From NCBI GenBank assembly GCA_015680685.1, contig MNCI01023742.1, forward strand, positions 583,521 through 647,520: a DNA stretch of 64,000 bases, in the 5' to 3' direction. How positions within the stretch are numbered: position 1 is the stretch's first letter; each line of letters begins with the position of its first letter. Source of the stretch: Gnetum montanum. Lineage: Eukaryota > Streptophyta > Gnetopsida > Gnetales > Gnetaceae. The notes beneath the pieces are model-generated. The model did no database searches and had not been told where the DNA came from. It saw only the letters and a list, made by a program, of their open reading frames with translations. The position numbers were made by a program, and so were the translations under genes. Shown piece by piece: positions 58,921-64,000 of this stretch.

Positions 58921-60619
58921 TGAAACACCCCAAAAAATTGTGAAGTCATTCTTGCTTCACCTGGCCTTGCAACCCATGTAGCATTATGGCAGTTCTTCAG
59001 GAGGAGAATGCTCTGAGTTCAGGCTAGCCAGTTCAGCAAATTTTCTACTTTAGGCATGAATAAGCTCTACAGGTCACCCTACCTGTCCACCCAAGTAGCC
59101 TGCCCAACCAATAGCCTGCTCAGAAACAGTGCACGGAGTTGGTAGCAGCATTCTGGATGCGTGAAACAGTTCGACAAGTTTTCTAAGTTATGAAGTCTGC
59201 TACCCCACTATGTAGCATAGCAAGCTTTAGAAAGTGACTACATAACGAAGTGCCACGCTACGCTACGAGGCGTAGCGTAGCATGGCAACAGCAAGCTATG
59301 CCACGAATCTTCTCGTTCAACCTTAAGTCTTCCAATGATGTCCCTTTCCACTAGAAATTGGTGGACCATGTCTGCTGCTACGCTACACCAAGCTACATGG
59401 TGTAGCAAGGTGTAGCAATCCTGCAGAAGAGACAGAGCTCAGCTCGAAGGGAAAAATCAGTGGAGTTCACAAGACTTTCATCGTAGGAGAGAAGGTTTGT
59501 AGGTTGGTGAAACTTTTGCGACTAAGGCCAATTGCTACGCTATGCTACGCTACATAGCGTAGCATATCATATCAAGCATGCAACATATAGTAGAACATAT
59601 GACAAGGTGCTATGCTATGCCAAGTATGCTACGCTACAAATCATAGCAAGGCATGCGGGTGATTGTGTGACATTAATGCACTTCACCTAATTGGACCGTT
59701 GGCACACGTCTCTAGATGCCGACAACGTAATTAGGGCATGGCAGGCATGCATTTACGACATGTTAGGCTCACGCTATAATGGTCATGCAAGTCCAAAAGT
59801 CATGTAGGGCACGAATAGCACAAATGAATCAATGAAGGCCCAAGGCGTGTAGCGTCTAAAAATTGCCCCTTTTGCATGCCCTTGGTCCTATAAATACTCC
59901 AGCAAACAACATTCAAAGGATCTAGAATTTTGAGGGACTAAAAGAAGGAGAGCTGGCATTTCTTTCAAAACAAAGGTCCTAACTTTCAAATTCTGAATAC
60001 CTCTCTCCTCTCTAGCATTAAGCATTGTAAACTTCCTGTTTGACACTGCAAACAGTTAGCACTTTTAGTTGGCATTTTGTTTCTATCCTACTTTTTCTAC
60101 CACCTTGGTAGAATCCCTACACCGCCCACATCCAGGTCCAACCCAAAGCGCACCACCTGCTTTGCTCAACTCTTCTTGATCACTCTCGAGATCTCTACAC
60201 TCCGTCACACTATGTAATCGATTGTATCCACCGTGACAAAGAAAACTTGTAGTTTCGGAGCGGTGCATGTTTCTAACTACATTTTACCTTATTTCCTACC
60301 TATTGTCTCATTCTACATTATTTTCCTATGTTATTCACTTTCAAGCATTACGTTGCATTATTTTTGCATTTTACACTATTTCCTTTCTGCTTTATTTATC
60401 TTCAAGAATTACTTCGCATCCCATTCCATCTCAAAAAAAACATATGTTGCAAAAGGCTATATAGATGTCGATGTAAGTCCTTATCTGATCGACTAGACCA
60501 TTCAAGGTGCCTTGTGTCCGCACACACCTAGCACGGCCCTCCCGTGGGTACGGGGTCAAAACTATCGCACCCGTCGACCCCTTGGTGTTTTCCAGCCATC
60601 AATGTTTTTAGTCACTATA
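58921..60619 (+). mobile_element. E3 3' LTR
   Basis: A 1,699-bp repeat matching the split 5' LTR. TATAAATA is at 59889-59896. GCTACGCTACG/TAGCGTAGC clusters lie at 59200-59640. It ends GTCACTATA, a decayed form of GTCGCTACA, and is followed by the CCCCA duplication at 60620-60624. Confidence 0.92.
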
Positions 60620-60624
60620 CCCCA

Positions 60625-60729
60625 TATTCGCTCACATCCAACATGGCCCTCCCATAGATATGGGGTCAAAACTGTCGCACTCGCCGATCCCTTGGTGTTT
60701 TCCAGCCGTCGACATTTTTGGTCGCTACA
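60625..60729 (+). mobile_element. EA 3' LTR, right part
   Basis: The last 105 bp of the EA LTR, displaced by E3. Without the nesting it looks like a tandem duplication of the end of the E3 LTR. It ends GGTCGCTACA, the canonical LTR end. Confidence 0.88.
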
Positions 60730-63700
60730 GAATGTAAAAACTATAAGAGCTTTACTACAACTATGACAAGATGATTCCTAAACATGGTGAATTGGCACAT
60801 ATTTATAGGCAAGAATAGTCCTTACATCAATAGGGCCACATCAATGCATCGACAGGGCCTAGTCGATGTAGCCTAGTCAACAAGGCCTTGTTGATGCGAC
60901 CAATTGACGACTCATCATGAATGTAATGAACTTATGAACTAAATTAGTCATTTATGCTCACATTGGTAAAAATGAATATTTATTAAACTTTTGTTGCAAT
61001 TAATTTTTTTTACATAATTAATTTTATGATAGAAAAATCATTACATATCATGTTCCTTTTATGATTACATTTAATCCTAGTCCTACCACCACTATATGAG
61101 AATCAATGACTCGATACCAAGCATATCAACTTTAGAGTATCCAAGTGGCCAAAATTAAGGAATACTATAGATAAGAAGCTAAAATAGAAAAAGGTAGAAG
61201 AGCGAGAAAGCAACATAACAAGTCATCAAATTCCCAAGAAATTAATTCATTTATGGAAATCAAGAAACAAGCCTATTGTGAAAGGAGAGTTATGTTGCTG
61301 GGATTTGAGTGAGGTAAGCAACACCACATGCAATAACCATCATTGGCTATAAATAACATCATCAATGATTCCTCTAATAGTAGAAATTAACCACATCTAA
61401 TTGATTACATAAATTACTCAATGTTTCTAGTGGTCATTTACAATATGATTAATGCCTTTAGAGAAGAAATTAATAATTTTAGACATATGATATTGTGCTC
61501 CATCTATTTTAAATCCTACATTAGTATTCAATTATAATAGCATCATTGTGGTCCATCATGTGGTCATTATGTTCATGAAAGAGTGGTTCTAAAGTTTAGC
61601 ATTGAGAATAGAATGGATATAGATGTAACATTTCCCTTGTTGGTGTCACTTACATAGGTTGAAGAAATGTTGATCACTAAGATGAATTTTCTGCTTTAGA
61701 GCACACATGCCACTAATAGTCAAATTCACTATAGTAGGCATACAATTGACATTTTCTAGGATATAAAGAAGATAGGAAGATTTTGTACTTAAGAATTTGC
61801 AATCTATCATTTCTCATCCTTAATAAAAAGATCAAATGGGTACCCACTATAGCTTCATCATAAATAGAAAGTACACCTACGTGGATTTATACTACTAATG
61901 TTCCTACAAAAAATTTTAATTATTAGGATGTGCATATAGATCCTTATGTGCTTAATGATATAGATGTTGATAGTGACATCAATGTCTTTGATAGGATGAA
62001 AAACATGTACATCATTGGTAAAGATGAGTACATGGTGCTAGATCATAATACTCCTCAAGAAGCTAAGGAGAATGGATGTGTAGATGTTCGTATGTTCTTT
62101 ATTACATATCAAACACTTCAAATGTGAAAGGAGCTAGATATCATTAATTAGTGGCTTCGTCATCCTAAGTGTGAGCTCAATTTGATGGTGGAATGACCTA
62201 TCCTTAGGTTTGTACCTATGAAATAGTTCAACATCTAGGGTTTCTTTAACATGACATTCCTAATGCTATTTTTAACTAGGACTTTTGACTTCTACAATTT
62301 CAAGGAGAAGAAAATGCTTCTACATGAATACACATGTCATTTTATTCATTATGAGGATGTTAGGTTTGGGTTCTGTCCTTCCTTCAAGTAATAATATTAC
62401 CTTGTTTATAAAAAAATCTTATGAGCATATGTAAACACATTCATTATTACTCCTTTTCATATTTATATCCATGTAACATCAATGCATGTAGGTCTTACAT
62501 ATACAACATGATAATGTATCATTGGTATTAGAACTCCAACATAGTATTTGTATGAAGGAATATCTTTGAAACTTTTTTAACAATGAAGGAGCTCTAGCAC
62601 AAGATTAAAGCAAATCAAAGCCATATAACAGATAGGTTGGTGTGATTCGAGATGACCTTACGTGGTACATGCATCTTCTAGGTTAATTGCTAGTTAAAGC
62701 TACTTAATATGGTGTTCTAAATGGGAATGCTCACATTGACTATTGTAAACATGTCTTGGCTAGAATTGCACATACTAATGTCTAGAAAGCATTATGAGAT
62801 CTTGCAAAGTTCATTAGGTAGAGAAGTAGAAACATAATTAAGTACTTGCACATCATAGCTCACTTCATACATATGGGGTACTAGATAATATTTGAGTCTA
62901 TGCTAGAACATGAATTTTAGATGGAGGATTATTGAACAAGATATGAATGTTAGTGTCATGATTCACTACACATACATGAATTCTTTTAGCTATCCAACAC
63001 TCCTAACATGGATAATATTGATTGTAATGATTTTGTTATAGAAAAGAGTGTAAAGTAGTTCTTTGATAACTTGATCCATGTATGGAACTCTAGGTTTAAT
63101 GGAATTAGAGATCCTATATGGATACATGAATGTGCATTATGACATTCTAATCTACAATTTGATAGCATTTGATAACACTATATTTCATGAGTCAACCTTC
63201 TCAAGTTTATCATCCACTTGTGTGCATTACTTGGGGAGATGATCAGTGTAATAGGATTGAATCCTAATTACATAGAGTTAATAAATTATGTCCAATGACA
63301 TACCAAATGTAGAAAGAGTTTTTTCCTATGAAGGATTTATGATAAAGATATGTGTACATACTTGAAATTCAAGTTACCAACTTATCTTCTTCTTTTAAGC
63401 ATATGCATTATGTTATTTTGATTTCTAAGTATAACATTGCGTGATCATTAACTTCCAAAAATATTAGGGTTCATTGTTTGAGTAACTTAATCCTTGACAT
63501 ATCCCTATAAAGAAATAGTATGTCAATCTTCATTTTTATTACTAATGTTTCTATTTTCTAGTCATCATAGGAAAGTCTTATCAACATGATAACTTCAACA
63601 GATACTAATATAAATGATTTAAGTGATGCAAATATGGTTACAAAATTCTTGTTATTGTTGAATAATGACATATGGAAGATGAAAGAATACAAGATCATGG

Positions 63701-64000
63701 AGATAATGATGCAGCTTAATAACTTGAATGTTTGTAAATAAGATGTAAGTCCCATTGTAAGGTGTTCTAGTGATCATTAGCTTTAGGTGGACATAGTATC
63801 ATGCATCACATTCCTAGTATGCATAGATGCACAAGTATCACAAGATATTTTTTATGAAGATAGTTCTCTATGAACATTGATGAGTCCATATCAATTAATT
63901 CATAGTATAGATAATAGTTTTTATTTCTTTCTATTATTATACTAAATAGTTTTTGTGAATATAATTATAATCAAACAATGTTTCTTTTTAGACAAAGTCT
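60730..64000. other. AT-rich right flank, unclassified
   Basis: Composition changes sharply from the nested elements to AT-rich DNA. No rRNA, tRNA, transposon protein or host gene is recognised. The longest frame, 61930-62127 (start MHIDPYVLNDIDVDSD), is 65 codons with stops soon after and no known motif. About 60830-60900 has repeated TCGATG/TTGATGCG words. It may be an old, unrelated repeat or intergenic DNA. Confidence 0.6.

Noticed and set aside
60498-60729. Tandem duplication at the end of the E3 LTR
   Set aside because: The CCCCA duplication and the alignment to the interrupted EA LTR show that the second unit is the displaced end of EA.
61930-62127. Possible host gene fragment in the AT-rich flank
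   Set aside because: Only 65 codons, with several stops downstream and no motif. Not supportable as a gene.

Overview
The window is plant nuclear DNA made almost entirely of large, decayed LTR retrotransposons of the Ty3/gypsy superfamily. I recognise no ordinary host gene. The polyproteins read protease, reverse transcriptase (RT), a degenerate Ty3-type RNase H, a second RNase H carrying D/E/D/D residues, then integrase (INT). Together with a gag motif of the C-x2-H-x4-GH-x-T-x2-C type, this fits the plant Tat lineage (relatives of Ogre, Grande, RIRE2). Nested 17-19 kb elements and heavy transition-type decay suggest a seed plant with a large genome, possibly a gymnosperm. The species cannot be fixed from the sequence.

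Four elements are visible. E1 is on the minus strand: PPT at 1517-1530, pol 2915-6391, gag start 9378-10142, 5' LTR 10753-12156. E1 sits inside EA (plus strand), whose visible part resumes at 12157 and runs to a 3' LTR starting at 23833. That LTR is split by E3 (25336-60619, TSD CCCCA) and finishes at 60625-60729. The 5' LTR of E3 is in turn split by E2 (26570-43318, TSD CACAC). E2 has an assembly gap (32689-33080). EA and E3 form one subfamily; E1 and E2 form another. The 3.3 kb to the right of EA is AT-rich and unclassified, and so is the leftmost 1.5 kb.

The unusual feature is an accessory gene in every element, antisense to gag-pol and lying between protease and RT. Reading the four copies side by side gives a multi-exon gene with GT-AG introns at matching places. 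Its second exon is exactly 450 nt in all four copies and encodes a domain resembling the FCP1/NLI-interacting-factor HAD phosphatases of plants, with an eroded catalytic loop. It is followed by a conserved domain of unknown function, charged and coiled-coil segments and an acidic tail. Each copy has a TATA-like box upstream on its own strand. Its leader or first intron carries the same subfamily-specific palindromic motif found in that element's LTR. Arrays of a short motif, about CCGAAATGACNTTAAACTAGCA, bracket the cassette on both sides and recur after INT.

In the intact ancestor, sense transcription from the LTR would have made gag-protease and RT-RNase H-INT, presumably with the antisense cassette spliced out or bypassed as in Ogre-type introns. 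The antisense gene would have been expressed from its own promoter. All four copies here are broken by nonsense codons, frameshifts or deletions.
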